From Chloroflexota bacterium (GTDB taxonomy: Bacteria; Chloroflexota; Ktedonobacteria; Ktedonobacterales; Ktedonobacteraceae): a DNA stretch of 64,000 nt. Location of the stretch: contig CADDYT010000001.1 in assembly GCA_902810755.1 (NCBI GenBank), positions 62,001-126,000 on the forward strand. Direction: 5' to 3'. A program made the position numbers and the translations under genes. The stretch's first letter is position 1. Each line of letters begins with the position of its first letter. Positions 9,452-18,407 of the stretch are shown piece by piece. The notes beneath the pieces are model-generated. The model saw only the letters and a list, made by a program, of their open reading frames with translations, was not told the DNA's origin and ran no database searches.

Positions 9452-9542
9452 GTTTGTTCCCGCACCGGTAGGGCTGGCGACCTTCTCGAAGGTCGAGACC
9501 CGGTATGTTTTACGTCGAGCATGCCATTGTCGTTCACTGTAA
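9444..9542 (+). CDS. 32-residue ORF overlapping the end of nuoG, in the nuoH position
   Basis: ATG at 9444 lies inside the last codons of nuoG with AGGAGGTGG immediately upstream, a strong translational-coupling arrangement. The frame encodes MFEFVPAPVGLA and stops at 9542, ten bases before the nuoI start. In ordinary nuo operons nuoH, a multi-helix membrane subunit, lies between nuoG and nuoI; it is absent here. The ORF may be the scar of an internally deleted nuoH or a small coupling peptide. No domain is visible. Confidence 0.35.
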   Translation: MFEFVPAPVGLATFSKVETRYVLRRACHCRSL

Positions 9543-9552
9543 GGAGTACACC

Positions 9553-10194
9553 ATGTCCTTCGATATCATAAAGGGGATGGCCACCACCCTCAAAAATATG
9601 GGCAGAAAACCCACCACCGTTTCCTTCCCGGAGCAGGAACGTGAACTCCCGCCGCGTTTTCGCGGGCGTCACGTGCTGCACCGTTACGAGAACGGGTTAG
9701 AGCGCTGTGTGGCCTGTTATCTGTGCGCAGGGGCCTGTCCCGCCGACGTGATCTATATTGAAGCCGAAGAAAATACTGCGGCGCACCGCGTCTCCCCGGG
9801 TGAGCGGTACGCCAGGGTCTTTGATATGAACCTGCTACGCTGCATCTTCTGCGGCTACTGCCAGGCCGCCTGTCCCACCGGAGCGATTACGCTGGAACAT
9901 GACTATAAACTGGCCTGCTTCTCTCCAGAGGAGATGATCTACCACAAGGAGCAACTGCTCGAACCGCTGGGGCAGGCAACTGTCGGCACGAATGCTGATT
10001 GGTATGAACCGCCGCCTGCCGATGCGGCACAACCTGTTCCGCAAGAAAGTCATGTCTTTGATGGCTTGGAGGCCAGCGCTGCCTCCGTTGGCATGGGAGA
10101 CCTTCCCACCGAGCAGCACGTCCTGTTGGTGAACGAGGAACAGGACGAGGACCGCAGGAAGCTGGCAGGTGAGGAGGGCGGGCAGCAGGAGTGA
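9553..10194 (+). CDS. nuoI: NADH-quinone oxidoreductase subunit I (2x4Fe-4S)
   Basis: A 213-residue NuoI homologue. It carries two classical ferredoxin motifs, CVACYLCAGACP and CIFCGYCQAACP, the ligands of clusters N6a and N6b that hand electrons toward quinone. The N-terminal amphipathic part (MSFDIIKGMATTLKNM) is typical of the family. The last 55 or so residues are an acidic, proline-rich tail that standard NuoI lacks. The ATG at 9553 follows AAGGAG. No nuoJ, K, L, M or N follows, so any membrane arm must be encoded elsewhere. Confidence 0.92.
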   Translation: MSFDIIKGMATTLKNMGRKPTTVSFPEQERELPPRFRGRHVLHRYENGLERCVACYLCAGACPADVIYIEAEENTAAHRVSPGERYARVFDMNLLRCIFCGYCQAACPTGAITLEHDYKLACFSPEEMIYHKEQLLEPLGQATVGTNADWYEPPPADAAQPVPQESHVFDGLEASAASVGMGDLPTEQHVLLVNEEQDEDRRKLAGEEGGQQE

Positions 10195-10377
10195 GAGGAG
10201 TTCCCCGGCGGGTCTCATGCTGTGGCATAGCAGCGTCCTCCAGTACGAGTGGCGCTGTGACGAGCCTGGGTGAGTGGACCGTTTGACTGGAGAGGCCGGG
10301 CACCCCCTTGCAAAAACAGCAACGAGATTATACGATGCCGACAAAAAGAGCAGCCAACTTCAGGGGAAGGGAAAAGG

Positions 10378-10926
10378 ATGATTGACTCGTTAACCTACGT
10401 CACCAGTAACCCGGGAAAAGCGGAGCTGCTTCGCCACTCCCTCCACTTCCCAGTGCTTCATACCACCATGGATCTCCTCGAGATCCAATCGCTTGATGTC
10501 GCGACCATCATCGAACAGAAAGCCAAAGAAGCCTTTCAGCACGTCCACTCCCCAGTGCTGGTAGAAGATAGCTCACTGCAATTCGTCGCCTGGGGAAGAT
10601 TACCAGGACCCTTTATTAAATGGTTTTTCGCAGAGTTAGGCCCAGACGGACTCTGTCGACTGCTCGATGGGTCTCCAGAGCGGTCGGCTTTGGCTTCCAT
10701 CCACTTTGGGTTGTATGACGGGCAAGCGTTTCACGTTTTCGCCGGTGCCAGAGAAGGGTCGATTGCTCTCGCTCCGCGAGGCAGCCATGGCTTTGGCTGG
10801 GATTCCATTTTTATTCCCAGTGGCTATGACAAGACGTGGGCAGAGATGACAGAGGAGGAAGCCCAAGCAACCTCGATACGAACCATCGCGCTCACCAAAC
10901 TTGAAGCCTACCTCAAGAGTGCGTAA
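10378..10926 (+). CDS. Ham1/RdgB-type NTP pyrophosphatase
   Basis: A 182-residue member of the Ham1 family, which hydrolyses non-canonical purine NTPs (ITP, XTP) to monophosphates and keeps them out of nucleic acids. The signature substrate motif TSNPGKAELL lies at residues 8-17, the metal-binding LVEDSSLQF near 59, and the C-terminal HGFGWDSIF near 137. The ATG at 10378 follows a purine-rich GGGAAAAGG. The gap from nuoI (10195-10377) is not obviously transcriptionally linked. It is followed directly by a decayed MOSC-domain reading frame. Confidence 0.85.
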   Translation: MIDSLTYVTSNPGKAELLRHSLHFPVLHTTMDLLEIQSLDVATIIEQKAKEAFQHVHSPVLVEDSSLQFVAWGRLPGPFIKWFFAELGPDGLCRLLDGSPERSALASIHFGLYDGQAFHVFAGAREGSIALAPRGSHGFGWDSIFIPSGYDKTWAEMTEEEAQATSIRTIALTKLEAYLKSA

Positions 10927-11219
10927 AAGGGGTCCTGGCTTTCTACATCTGGACCACCTGGTGCGCGCGGCGCAATATCGTGATTCGCGGGTGTTCCCTT
11001 CAGCACTTGATTGGGCACCTGTTTCGCATCGGAGAGGTAGTCTTTCGCGGTCTTGCACCACACGAGTCCTGCGCCTCGGAGGATCCCCACCAGGCGACGA
11101 GTTGTATGGCGCTCTACCATGCAGACCTGCGAGCACAGATCCTGACCGAAGGAATGATTGCTCTTGGAGACCGGATACAAGTAGTGGAGGAGCCCGGAAG
11201 GATGGATGCTTCCCCTTGA
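10923..11219 (+). pseudogene. C-terminal fragment of a MOSC-domain protein
   Basis: This frame encodes a recognisable MOSC C-terminal half: ARRNIVIRGCSLQHLIGH, then FRIGEVVF, then YHADLRAQILTEGMIALGD. MOSC proteins are molybdenum-cofactor sulfurase-like, usually 150 residues or more with a conserved upstream half. Here the frame runs straight into the end of the Ham1 gene, and the N-terminal half and a plausible start are missing. The only start-like codon is a GTG at 10980 inside the domain. I read it as a 3' remnant left by a deletion. The remaining bases to 11380 hold nothing recognisable. Confidence 0.5.
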
Positions 11220-11380
11220 AGAGGAGGCTGACCCAGAACAGGAGGCGTTTCTGTTACGGTCGTCATCCTCTGGGAAGGAAGCCACCCAGGAACGATCGCG
11301 AGCAGGCCATTATCGCGAGCCCTCCCAATGAGCGTGCTGCCGCTCCAGAACGGGTCGGCACATCCTGGTCAGAGGGAACG

Positions 11381-12361
11381 TTAGCGAGCCACGTTGCGTT
11401 TTGCCTCCTGTGCCGCCCTCTCCATCTCTTGAAACATCCGCTGCGCCTCTTGCGCCGTCAAGCGTGTATCCAGCAGGGGGAGATAGATGTCCTCCTCTTT
11501 GGCAAAGTGGACCGCGACCAGCGCGTAGAGACCATAGAGGACACGACGCAGCGCCGGCACCTCTGCCTCGTCCCTGGCTCCTGCCAACTGCGACCGCAGG
11601 GCTCCCAGTTCCTGGGTCCAACGCTCAATCTCCCGGTGATCCCGGCTCATGGTCGCGGTGGCTGCTGGTGCGCCCAGGAGTCTGCCAACCGTCGGATAGA
11701 GGACGCGCTCTTCGGCCTGGGCATGCGGCGTGAGCTGCTGGGTCAGGAAGGTGTAGACGTCCTCGATGCCCTGTCGGACAGACTCGCCGGGTGCTATTCC
11801 AATTGTATCGGCCACGGTGCGCAGCCGCTCAATGTGCGGAAGCAGTTCCAGGTGTTCGTCTCGCAGCGGCTGCGTGAGGGGGAGCATGCCTGTTCCTCCT
11901 CCTTCGACACGCTCGTAGAGCTCCTCAGCCATGGCGCGTTGTGCTGGCGAGCTGTCTTTGGGGAGGCGCAGGCGCACCAGGTGCTCCTCCTGTGCTCCCT
12001 CATGGCGCACAGTGACTGCCTCGGCCTGGAATTGCAGGCCACACTGCATACACTGGATCACATGGCTGGTCTCCTGAACGTCTCCTTCGTCAGCACGCGC
12101 ACCCGATGGCGCCTCTTCCCCTTGTGCGCGCTTCTGGACGCGCATCACCCAGGCTTCAGGTCCCTCTTGTTCCGGCTCCCAGGTAAAGAGCTGGGGATGC
12201 TCGACCTGGAAGTGCCCCTGCAACGGGGCGAGATCCTGATCGCTCACCAGGCGCAGCGTCTCCCCTTCCTGGAGCGCATGCAGACGGGCAACAATGGCCG
12301 GGTGCCGCTTTTCCGGCGTCATCTCACGAACATCAAAAGTAACAATAGTCGATTCTGTCAT
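11381..12361 (-). CDS. DUF2249-hemerythrin fusion protein
   Basis: A 326-residue two-domain protein. Residues 1-80 are a DUF2249 domain (FDVREMTPEKRHP, then FTWEPEQEGPEAW), like the free-standing proteins at 36703 and 38976. A linker with CMQC follows, perhaps part of a metal site. Residues from about 165 form a hemerythrin HHE domain with iron-ligand histidines and acids in LRDEHLELLPHIERL, TPHAQAEERVLYP, RDHREIERW and VAVHFAKEEDIYLPLL. Hemerythrins bind O2 or NO at a di-iron centre, and DUF2249 genes often travel with NO-response genes, so nitric oxide or oxygen sensing or detoxification is the likely theme. No FNR-type site was seen in its short upstream gap. Confidence 0.85.
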   Translation of the reverse strand: MTESTIVTFDVREMTPEKRHPAIVARLHALQEGETLRLVSDQDLAPLQGHFQVEHPQLFTWEPEQEGPEAWVMRVQKRAQGEEAPSGARADEGDVQETSHVIQCMQCGLQFQAEAVTVRHEGAQEEHLVRLRLPKDSSPAQRAMAEELYERVEGGGTGMLPLTQPLRDEHLELLPHIERLRTVADTIGIAPGESVRQGIEDVYTFLTQQLTPHAQAEERVLYPTVGRLLGAPAATATMSRDHREIERWTQELGALRSQLAGARDEAEVPALRRVLYGLYALVAVHFAKEEDIYLPLLDTRLTAQEAQRMFQEMERAAQEAKRNVAR

Positions 12362-12455
12362 CTTGTCCTTCTCCCGTCTTTATCACGGCCTGCATCACAC
12401 GGCTGCGCAATAGCTTCCCTGCGCTGGCGTCTTCCGTCTGTGCTGCTCGTATGCG

Positions 12456-12827
12456 CTACGCGTCTCGGAGCAGCAGATCGCGCAGCACCGTCGCATTGGA
12501 ATGCTCCGTATCGCGTGCTGCGAACACCAGGGTCACTGGTCCCTGCCTGGCGAGATCACGCAGGTGCGCCAGCGTTGCCTGCCCGGTCTGCGAGGCTAAT
12601 TCGGCCTCGTAGCGGCGGCGAAACTCCGCGAATTTGTCTGGATCATGCCCATACCAGGTGCGCAGCTCGCGGCTGGGCGCGATCTCTTTCAGCCAGACAT
12701 CCACGTGCGCCCGCTCCTTGGAGAGCCCACGCGGCCAGAGTCGCTCGACCAGCACGCGCGTGCCATCGCCTGGCTCCGGCTCGTCGTACACTCGCTTGAG
12801 CGCTATCTTCATGTGTTGCTTGACCAT
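12456..12827 (-). CDS. DUF488 family protein (copy 2)
   Basis: A 123-residue paralogue of the protein at 833-1204, sharing KRVYDEPEPGDGTRVLVERL and most of the rest. Differences are mainly conservative (for example SRELRT against SHELRT). The ATG at 12827 follows AAGGAAATG; a second ATG at 12812 has a poorer ribosome-binding site. A direct-repeat promoter lies about 55-105 bp upstream. It is separated from the downstream hemerythrin gene by 94 bp, so the two could be co-transcribed. Confidence 0.85.
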   Translation of the reverse strand: MVKQHMKIALKRVYDEPEPGDGTRVLVERLWPRGLSKERAHVDVWLKEIAPSRELRTWYGHDPDKFAEFRRRYEAELASQTGQATLAHLRDLARQGPVTLVFAARDTEHSNATVLRDLLLRDA

Positions 12828-12880
12828 CGTATCATTTCCTTAGAAACATCTTTTCCCACGAGAAAGTTCTTCTCCTCTCT

Positions 12881-12934
12881 AGTCTAGCCCAAAAACCAGG
12901 GATGCCGATCCAATGCCGGTCACAAATCAGTCAC
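12881..12934 (-). promoter_or_regulatory. Direct-repeat operator and -10 box (site B) before DUF488 copy 2
   Basis: Minus-strand GTGACTGATTTGTGA at 12934-12920 is followed after 33 nt by TAGACT at 12886-12881. The segment TGGTTTTTGGGCTA just before and into the -10 box is also present in site E at 33023-33037. The operator is identical to that of site A. The rest of the gap to 13123 holds no recognisable gene. Confidence 0.65.
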
Positions 12935-13123
12935 GAACCTGCTCCACCAGCGCATGCCCCTCCAACTCGGCAGGTCCACGCGCCGCAAGGCCTATGGAGG
13001 CTTCCCGCCGAAAGCGTGCACGATGGCGCATCCCACATCCGTCAAGACCCAGGTCACGACCACTCCTTCAGACCTCCTTGCTTTCATCCTCGTTCTCTCC
13101 TTTCTCCTTCGCAGAGGGATGCC

Positions 13124-15280
13124 TCAGCTTGTTCTCGTGTCCCCCTTATCGTGATTCCGCGGCGGCATCCCCCACAATGGGGCTTCCACTGTCCCCTCAA
13201 TCACCTCGATGTTCTGACCCTTCACCTGCTCGATCACCGTCTCCGTCCCATGACGGCTTACCATCATATCCAGTCTCCCCTGTCCAATTGCGATACCCCG
13301 CAACTCTAAAAAGGGTAGCCAGTCCGGCAGCCAGGGCGAGACGAAGCAACGCTTTCGTGGGGCATCAGGTAGGAGGCCGAGGAAGAGCTGCGCCGCCAGG
13401 ATGGGTGCAGCCGCTGCCCAGGCCTGCGGAATATTCGCTTGCGCATAGGGCACCGGTAGGTCGTGCGAGCGGGGCAGGCCACAGAACAGCTCGGGCAGCC
13501 GCGCCTCTTCGAAGGCCTCGGCTGCTTCCAGGATCGCCCGGATCAACGTGCTGGCCTCCTCGTAGTGGCCGTACCGCCAGAGCCCGGCTGCCGCGAGCAA
13601 GGTATCGTGCGGCCAGACCGAGCCGCGTTGGTAGGACAGCGGATTGTAGGCCGGGTTCTCCGAGGAGAGCGTGCGCAGTCCCCACCCGCTGAAGAGGTCG
13701 GGCTTGAGCAAGCGCTCCGCCACGGCCGCCGCCCGCTGTGGAGCGGGCAGGCCGCACCAGAGCAGGTGTCCTGGATTCGATGCGATGCTGGCCACCTGGC
13801 ACTTCTGCCCATCGAGCGCGAAGGCATAGAATCCTTCTTGCTCCAGCCAGTAGCGCTCTTCGACGATGGCGCGCAGTGTGTGTGCCGCCTGCCGGAGCCG
13901 CTCAGCCTCGGCCTGTTCCCCCAAGGTCTCCAGCAGTTCAGCCATCGCCAGGCGCGCGGCGAAGAGATATCCCTGCAGCTCCACCGTCGCCAACGGCAGG
14001 CTCGCGAGGCTTCCATCAGCATGCACCACGGCACCACCCGCATCCTTCCAGCTCTGGTTATAGTAGCCTTTGGGGCTGCGTGTCTTATACTCTAGCAGCC
14101 CGTCGCCGTCGCGATCACCCAGTTCGTCACACCAGCGCAGGGCTGCCCTGGCCGTCTCAAGATGCGCCTTGAGGAGCTCGTCATCGCCAGTCCAACGCCA
14201 GGCATGCCAGAGCGTCAGACAATAGAGCGCAGGGGTATCGTGCGTGCCATAGTAGGCGGGGTCAAAGGGAATCCGGTTGCGGCTGGCCAGTTCTCCCCGG
14301 CGGCATTCATGGAGCAGCTTGCCAGGCTCAGCATCCCGCCAGTCATCCCGCGCGGCTGCCTGCAGCGCGCCCAGGGCAGCGAGTGCCCCTTTGGCAGACC
14401 ACGTTCCATCCAGGCCGGTCATGAGGGCTGCCATGAGTGGATCGCGGCCAAAGAGCGTCAGGAACCAGGGCACGCCGGCGGCGACGTAGGGTGGATGATC
14501 CGCCTGCGGGATGGCGAGAGCATGCAGATCAGCACGTCCCTGGCTGAAGGGGTCCTCCAGGAGCGGATCAGTCCGAATCGACAGGTGCTCGGCGGCAGGC
14601 CTCGGGTTCGGCTCGGACTGGTGGGGATCGCCTGAGAACTGGAACAGGGTACTGTCGACCTCGGGCCTGGCTTCCAGACAGCACGTCCACTCGGCACCGG
14701 GGGCGAGCTGCAGCTCAAACACGACGCGTGTCCCGACATAGACGGGGTGACCAAATGCCGGATCCAGACTGATCTGGAGGCCGCGGCGAAAGCCCTCCTT
14801 CTCGTAGGAGAGCGCGACGCCCTTCTGGTGAGCAGCTCGCCGGATCCTCATCCGGGGCGGCAGCGATTGGCTCTTCACCTCGAAGATATCGGCGAAGTCC
14901 GCATCCAGATGCAGCGTGAACTGAATCTTGACTGGTCGCTGTGCGAATGCCACGAGATGCAGGTCGTCGTGCAGCGCACAGTCTACGCGTCGTCGGAGCG
15001 TCAGCAGCAGCGTGCCAGCACCAATCTCGCCGACCGCATCGCGCAGCGGGGTGTTTTGATACTCCCACTGGGCGGTCCCATGTCCGAAATGCGAGCGCCC
15101 GAGCAAGCGCCAGGTCTGTCCGCTGACCAGGAGCTGGTAGGTAGACAGCACGCGGGTATCGCCGGCGAAGAGTCCGTGGAGTTCTTCGGCCTGGACCTCT
15201 CCCTCCAGGTTACAGGAGAGCGCCACTCCGCTGCCCCACAGGATGAGATAGGGTTGCGGGACGCGAGTACCACCGTTCAT
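13124..15280 (-). CDS. Glycogen-debranching-type amylo-alpha-1,6-glucosidase
   Basis: A 718-residue protein with two parts: an N-terminal beta-sandwich debranching domain (residues about 10-210, with LFAGDTRVLSTYQLLVSG) and a C-terminal (alpha/alpha)6-barrel GDE domain (about 250-690). Family-typical barrel motifs include PWFLTLFGRDPL, LLEYKTRSPKGYYNQSWKD and YQRGSVWPHDTLLAAAGL. It should trim alpha-1,6 branches or act on related oligosaccharides in the cytoplasm. The start at 15280 lies 3 bp after the stop of the membrane-protein gene at 15284, so the two share an operon. Confidence 0.88.
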   Translation of the reverse strand: MNGGTRVPQPYLILWGSGVALSCNLEGEVQAEELHGLFAGDTRVLSTYQLLVSGQTWRLLGRSHFGHGTAQWEYQNTPLRDAVGEIGAGTLLLTLRRRVDCALHDDLHLVAFAQRPVKIQFTLHLDADFADIFEVKSQSLPPRMRIRRAAHQKGVALSYEKEGFRRGLQISLDPAFGHPVYVGTRVVFELQLAPGAEWTCCLEARPEVDSTLFQFSGDPHQSEPNPRPAAEHLSIRTDPLLEDPFSQGRADLHALAIPQADHPPYVAAGVPWFLTLFGRDPLMAALMTGLDGTWSAKGALAALGALQAAARDDWRDAEPGKLLHECRRGELASRNRIPFDPAYYGTHDTPALYCLTLWHAWRWTGDDELLKAHLETARAALRWCDELGDRDGDGLLEYKTRSPKGYYNQSWKDAGGAVVHADGSLASLPLATVELQGYLFAARLAMAELLETLGEQAEAERLRQAAHTLRAIVEERYWLEQEGFYAFALDGQKCQVASIASNPGHLLWCGLPAPQRAAAVAERLLKPDLFSGWGLRTLSSENPAYNPLSYQRGSVWPHDTLLAAAGLWRYGHYEEASTLIRAILEAAEAFEEARLPELFCGLPRSHDLPVPYAQANIPQAWAAAAPILAAQLFLGLLPDAPRKRCFVSPWLPDWLPFLELRGIAIGQGRLDMMVSRHGTETVIEQVKGQNIEVIEGTVEAPLWGMPPRNHDKGDTRTS

Positions 15281-15283
15281 GGC

Positions 15284-15733
15284 TCAGCTCCCTGTATACA
15301 AGAGCCCAATGAGGAGTCCCCAGAGCGCATGCAGCAGCAGGGTCGTCGCTGCAAAGCGCGGACCGCCAGCCTTCCAGCCCATGAAGCCAAGGCCAGAGAG
15401 CGGGACGATCAGTCCGCCCGCCAGCACCAACGCCAGGAACAGGCCCCAGGCGATGCCCACGAGCGGACGAGGCCACGGAAAATTAGGCACAATGAGCATG
15501 GCCCACAGCAGGACCAGCAGGATACTATTGACCAGGTGGGAGGCAAAGCCCAACAGCCAGGCGCTGGGGCGGTCGGAGACCATATAGCGGCGTCCGAAAT
15601 CGGCAATATCGAAGGCCACCAGCCCCGGAACGGCTCCCGCCCATAGCCCTGCAATGGCCATGACGTAGCCGGCAACGAGTCCGCTCAGCACCACCCCTGC
15701 GAAGTCGACCTGATGCCACGAGAGCACATGCAT
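15284..15733 (-). CDS. Small integral membrane protein, function unknown
   Basis: A 149-residue hydrophobic protein with about four predicted membrane helices (around residues 12-40, 58-82, 90-115 and 125-147) and no signal peptide. I recognise no family. It is the first gene of a pair with the debranching enzyme. Its start at 15733 is preceded by GAGGAGG. The 18-bp palindrome at 15760 lies just upstream. A link to sugar metabolism is only contextual. Confidence 0.65.
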   Translation of the reverse strand: MHVLSWHQVDFAGVVLSGLVAGYVMAIAGLWAGAVPGLVAFDIADFGRRYMVSDRPSAWLLGFASHLVNSILLVLLWAMLIVPNFPWPRPLVGIAWGLFLALVLAGGLIVPLSGLGFMGWKAGGPRFAATTLLLHALWGLLIGLLYTGS

Positions 15734-15759
15734 GGCTCCTCCTCATAACATGTGATGGA

Positions 15760-15777
15760 TGGGTGCGTACGCACCCA
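15760..15777. promoter_or_regulatory. 18-bp perfect palindrome upstream of membrane protein/debranching operon
   Basis: TGGGTGCGTACGCACCCA is its own reverse complement. It begins 27 bp upstream of the start codon at 15733. It could be a dimeric repressor operator; as RNA it would fold on itself with a very tight loop. No second copy was noticed in the window. Confidence 0.45.
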
Positions 15778-15939
15778 CGGTACTTGCCTTAAAACTTTCT
15801 ACTCACCGATCAGACCATTGTGCAGCAGTATGCATACGCGAAGCTCCGATCATCTCCTGCTGTTCTCTCTCTGTTTCTCTCTGATGGTAGATGGCCTGGC
15901 GAGCCATTTCCAGACGCTGGTGAGAGCAACATGGTTCAC

Positions 15940-18315
15940 CTAGTCCGTCCAGACCCAGTCGCGTACTTCTGGCATATCTTCCAGGTTGGCCCGTACATAG
16001 CTATGGTGTTTGGTCAGCAGATCATTGCACTCCTGAATGAGTGGCGGCGTCAGGTGCTGGAGGCGTGGTACATGCTGCATGGCCAGGATGCAGAGATGAT
16101 AGCGACTGACGTGATTGAGCACGACCATATCGAAGGGCGTGGTGGTCGTGCCCTGTTCGTTAAACCCGCGCACATGGAAACGAGCGGCATTAGGGCGCCC
16201 GTGAATGAGTTGGTGGACGGCTCGCTGATAGCCGTGAAAGGCGAACACGACCGGCTTGTCTACGGTGAAGAGTTCGGTGAAGGCGGCGTCATCGAGCCCA
16301 TGCGGGTGGACCTCCGGCGGGTACAGCGTCATCAGGTCGACGACGTTCACCACGCGCACCTTGAGTTCCGGCAGGTGATGGCGCAGCCACCACGCCGCGG
16401 CCACGGTTTCCATGGTCATGACATCACCTGCACACGCCAGCACGACATCAGGCTCAATGTTTTCCTCATTGCTGGCCCATTGCCAGATGGAGAGGCCACG
16501 CGTGCAATGGTCAATGGCCTCTTGCATGGGCAGGAATTGCAGGTGGAGTTGTTTATCGATCACAATGAGGTTCACATAGTTGCGGCTGCGCAAACAATGA
16601 TCGGCAACGGAGAGCAGACAGTTGGCATCTGGCGGGAAATAGATGCGCGAGACAGCCCCCTTTAGGGAAAGGGCCGTGTCGATCAGCCCCGGTCCCTGAT
16701 GACTGAAGCCGTTATGATCGTTGCGCCAGCAGGTCGAGGTCAGCAGGATGTTGACCGAGGAAACAGGTTCGCGCCAGGGAAGGTTGAGTGCTCCTTCCAG
16801 CCACTTCGTGTGTTGCACCATCATCGAATCGATAATCATGGCAAAGGCTTCGTAGGTCGCGAAGAGGCCATGACGTCCTGTCAGCACGTAGCCCTCGAGC
16901 CATCCCTCACACAGGTGTTCGCTGAGCACCTCCATCACTCTTCCAAAGGGAGAAAGGTGGTCATCAATCGGAATGATTGTCTCCTCCCACGTGCGGTTTT
17001 CGACCTCGAAGACATTCCCAAGGCGATTCGAATTGGTTTCATCGGGACAGAAGTACCGGAAATTCTGCTGGGTGGCATTGCGCGTGAACATGTCGCGCAT
17101 CAGCGTCCCAAGCACCCGTGTATTCTCATAGTACGTGGTGGCGGGCTGTTTGACGTCAAGGGCATAGTCCGTAAAGTCGGGCATCTCCAGGTCGACCAGC
17201 AATTTGCCCCCATTGGCATGGGGATTGGCCCCCATTCTGCGATCCCCTTGCGGCGCGAGTGCGGCCAGTTCGGGAAGGAGACGTCCCTGCTTGTCAAACA
17301 GCTCTTCTGGTTGGTAGCTGCGCATCCACGCTTCCAGTATGTTCAGGTGCGCGGGATTGGTCTTCACATCGTCTACCGGGACCTGGTGCGCCCGGAAGGT
17401 GCCCTCGATCGGGACACCGTCGATCTCCTTCGGTCCAGTCCAGCCTTTGGGCGTGCGCAAGATGATTGCAGGCCATCTGGGAACCCCTCTGTAGGTCCCC
17501 GATGTATCGTGGGACTGCCTACGCGCCTCTGCTTGAATCGCGCGGATTTTTTCATAGCAGGTCTCCAGCGTTTCGGCGAACGCCTGGTGCATGCGCATGG
17601 GATCATCCCCTTCCACGAAGTGGACCTCGTAGCCATGCCCCTCGATGACCTGGCGGACCGACTCGTCATCGTCACGCCCAAAGACGGTGGGCCCAGAAAT
17701 CTTGTACCCATTGAGATGCAAGATCGGCAGCACCGCTCCGTCACGCACCGGGTTCAAAAATTTGATGCCCTTCCAGGAGCCTTCGAGCGGCCCGGTTTCG
17801 GCTTCCCCATCCCCGACGACCGCAACAGCAATCAACTCGGGATTGTCAAAGGCCGCGCCAAAGGCGTGGGCGAGCACGTAGCCGAGTTCCCCTCCCTCGT
17901 GAATGGAACCAGGGGTGGGAACGCTCACATGACTTGGGACCCCTCCAGGCGTCGAGAACTGGCGAAAGAGGTGGTGCATGCCTTCGGCATCCAGCGTGAT
18001 TTCCGGATAGATCTCCGTGTAGGTCCCTTCGAGATACACATTGGCGAGTATGGCAGGTCCACCGTGTCCTGGTCCTGCCAGGTAGATCATATCGACATCG
18101 TGGTCCTGAATAAGCCGATTCAGATGGACGTAGATGAAGCTGAGTCCGGGAGATGTCCCCCAGTGCCCCAGTAAGCGCGGTTTGATATGCTCAGGGCGCA
18201 GTGGCTCTTTCAGCAGTGGGTTGTCCTGTAAATAGATCTGGCCGATCGTCAGGTAGTTGGCGGCGCTCCAATACTGGTTCATCAAGCGGAGACGCGCCTG
18301 GTCAACGGTGGACAT
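15940..18315 (-). CDS. xfp: Xylulose-5-phosphate/fructose-6-phosphate phosphoketolase
   Basis: A 791-residue thiamine-diphosphate enzyme that cleaves xylulose 5-phosphate (and often fructose 6-phosphate) with phosphate to acetyl phosphate and an aldose phosphate. Visible motifs are [28 protein letters not shown], and [14 protein letters not shown] with the ThDP/Mg site. Length matches the family. The ATG at 18315 follows GGAGAG; the longer in-frame reading to 18348 lacks a ribosome-binding site. Acetate kinase or phosphotransacetylase, which would use the acetyl phosphate, is not in this window. Confidence 0.94.
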   Translation of the reverse strand: MSTVDQARLRLMNQYWSAANYLTIGQIYLQDNPLLKEPLRPEHIKPRLLGHWGTSPGLSFIYVHLNRLIQDHDVDMIYLAGPGHGGPAILANVYLEGTYTEIYPEITLDAEGMHHLFRQFSTPGGVPSHVSVPTPGSIHEGGELGYVLAHAFGAAFDNPELIAVAVVGDGEAETGPLEGSWKGIKFLNPVRDGAVLPILHLNGYKISGPTVFGRDDDESVRQVIEGHGYEVHFVEGDDPMRMHQAFAETLETCYEKIRAIQAEARRQSHDTSGTYRGVPRWPAIILRTPKGWTGPKEIDGVPIEGTFRAHQVPVDDVKTNPAHLNILEAWMRSYQPEELFDKQGRLLPELAALAPQGDRRMGANPHANGGKLLVDLEMPDFTDYALDVKQPATTYYENTRVLGTLMRDMFTRNATQQNFRYFCPDETNSNRLGNVFEVENRTWEETIIPIDDHLSPFGRVMEVLSEHLCEGWLEGYVLTGRHGLFATYEAFAMIIDSMMVQHTKWLEGALNLPWREPVSSVNILLTSTCWRNDHNGFSHQGPGLIDTALSLKGAVSRIYFPPDANCLLSVADHCLRSRNYVNLIVIDKQLHLQFLPMQEAIDHCTRGLSIWQWASNEENIEPDVVLACAGDVMTMETVAAAWWLRHHLPELKVRVVNVVDLMTLYPPEVHPHGLDDAAFTELFTVDKPVVFAFHGYQRAVHQLIHGRPNAARFHVRGFNEQGTTTTPFDMVVLNHVSRYHLCILAMQHVPRLQHLTPPLIQECNDLLTKHHSYVRANLEDMPEVRDWVWTD

Positions 18316-18407
18316 GATACTCTCCTTCTGTATGTGTGACACGCGCATAACATATGATGATCAACAGAGGTCCATTCCTTGTTCAGACGGACGGAGCCTC
18401 TGTCCTG

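Noticed and set aside
10901..12799. A 632-codon open frame on the plus strand
   Set aside because: It is antisense to the DUF2249-hemerythrin and DUF488 genes and lacks any protein family; high GC opens such shadow frames.
16699..18174. A 491-codon open frame on the plus strand
   Set aside because: Antisense to the phosphoketolase, which has complete family motifs; the plus frame has none.
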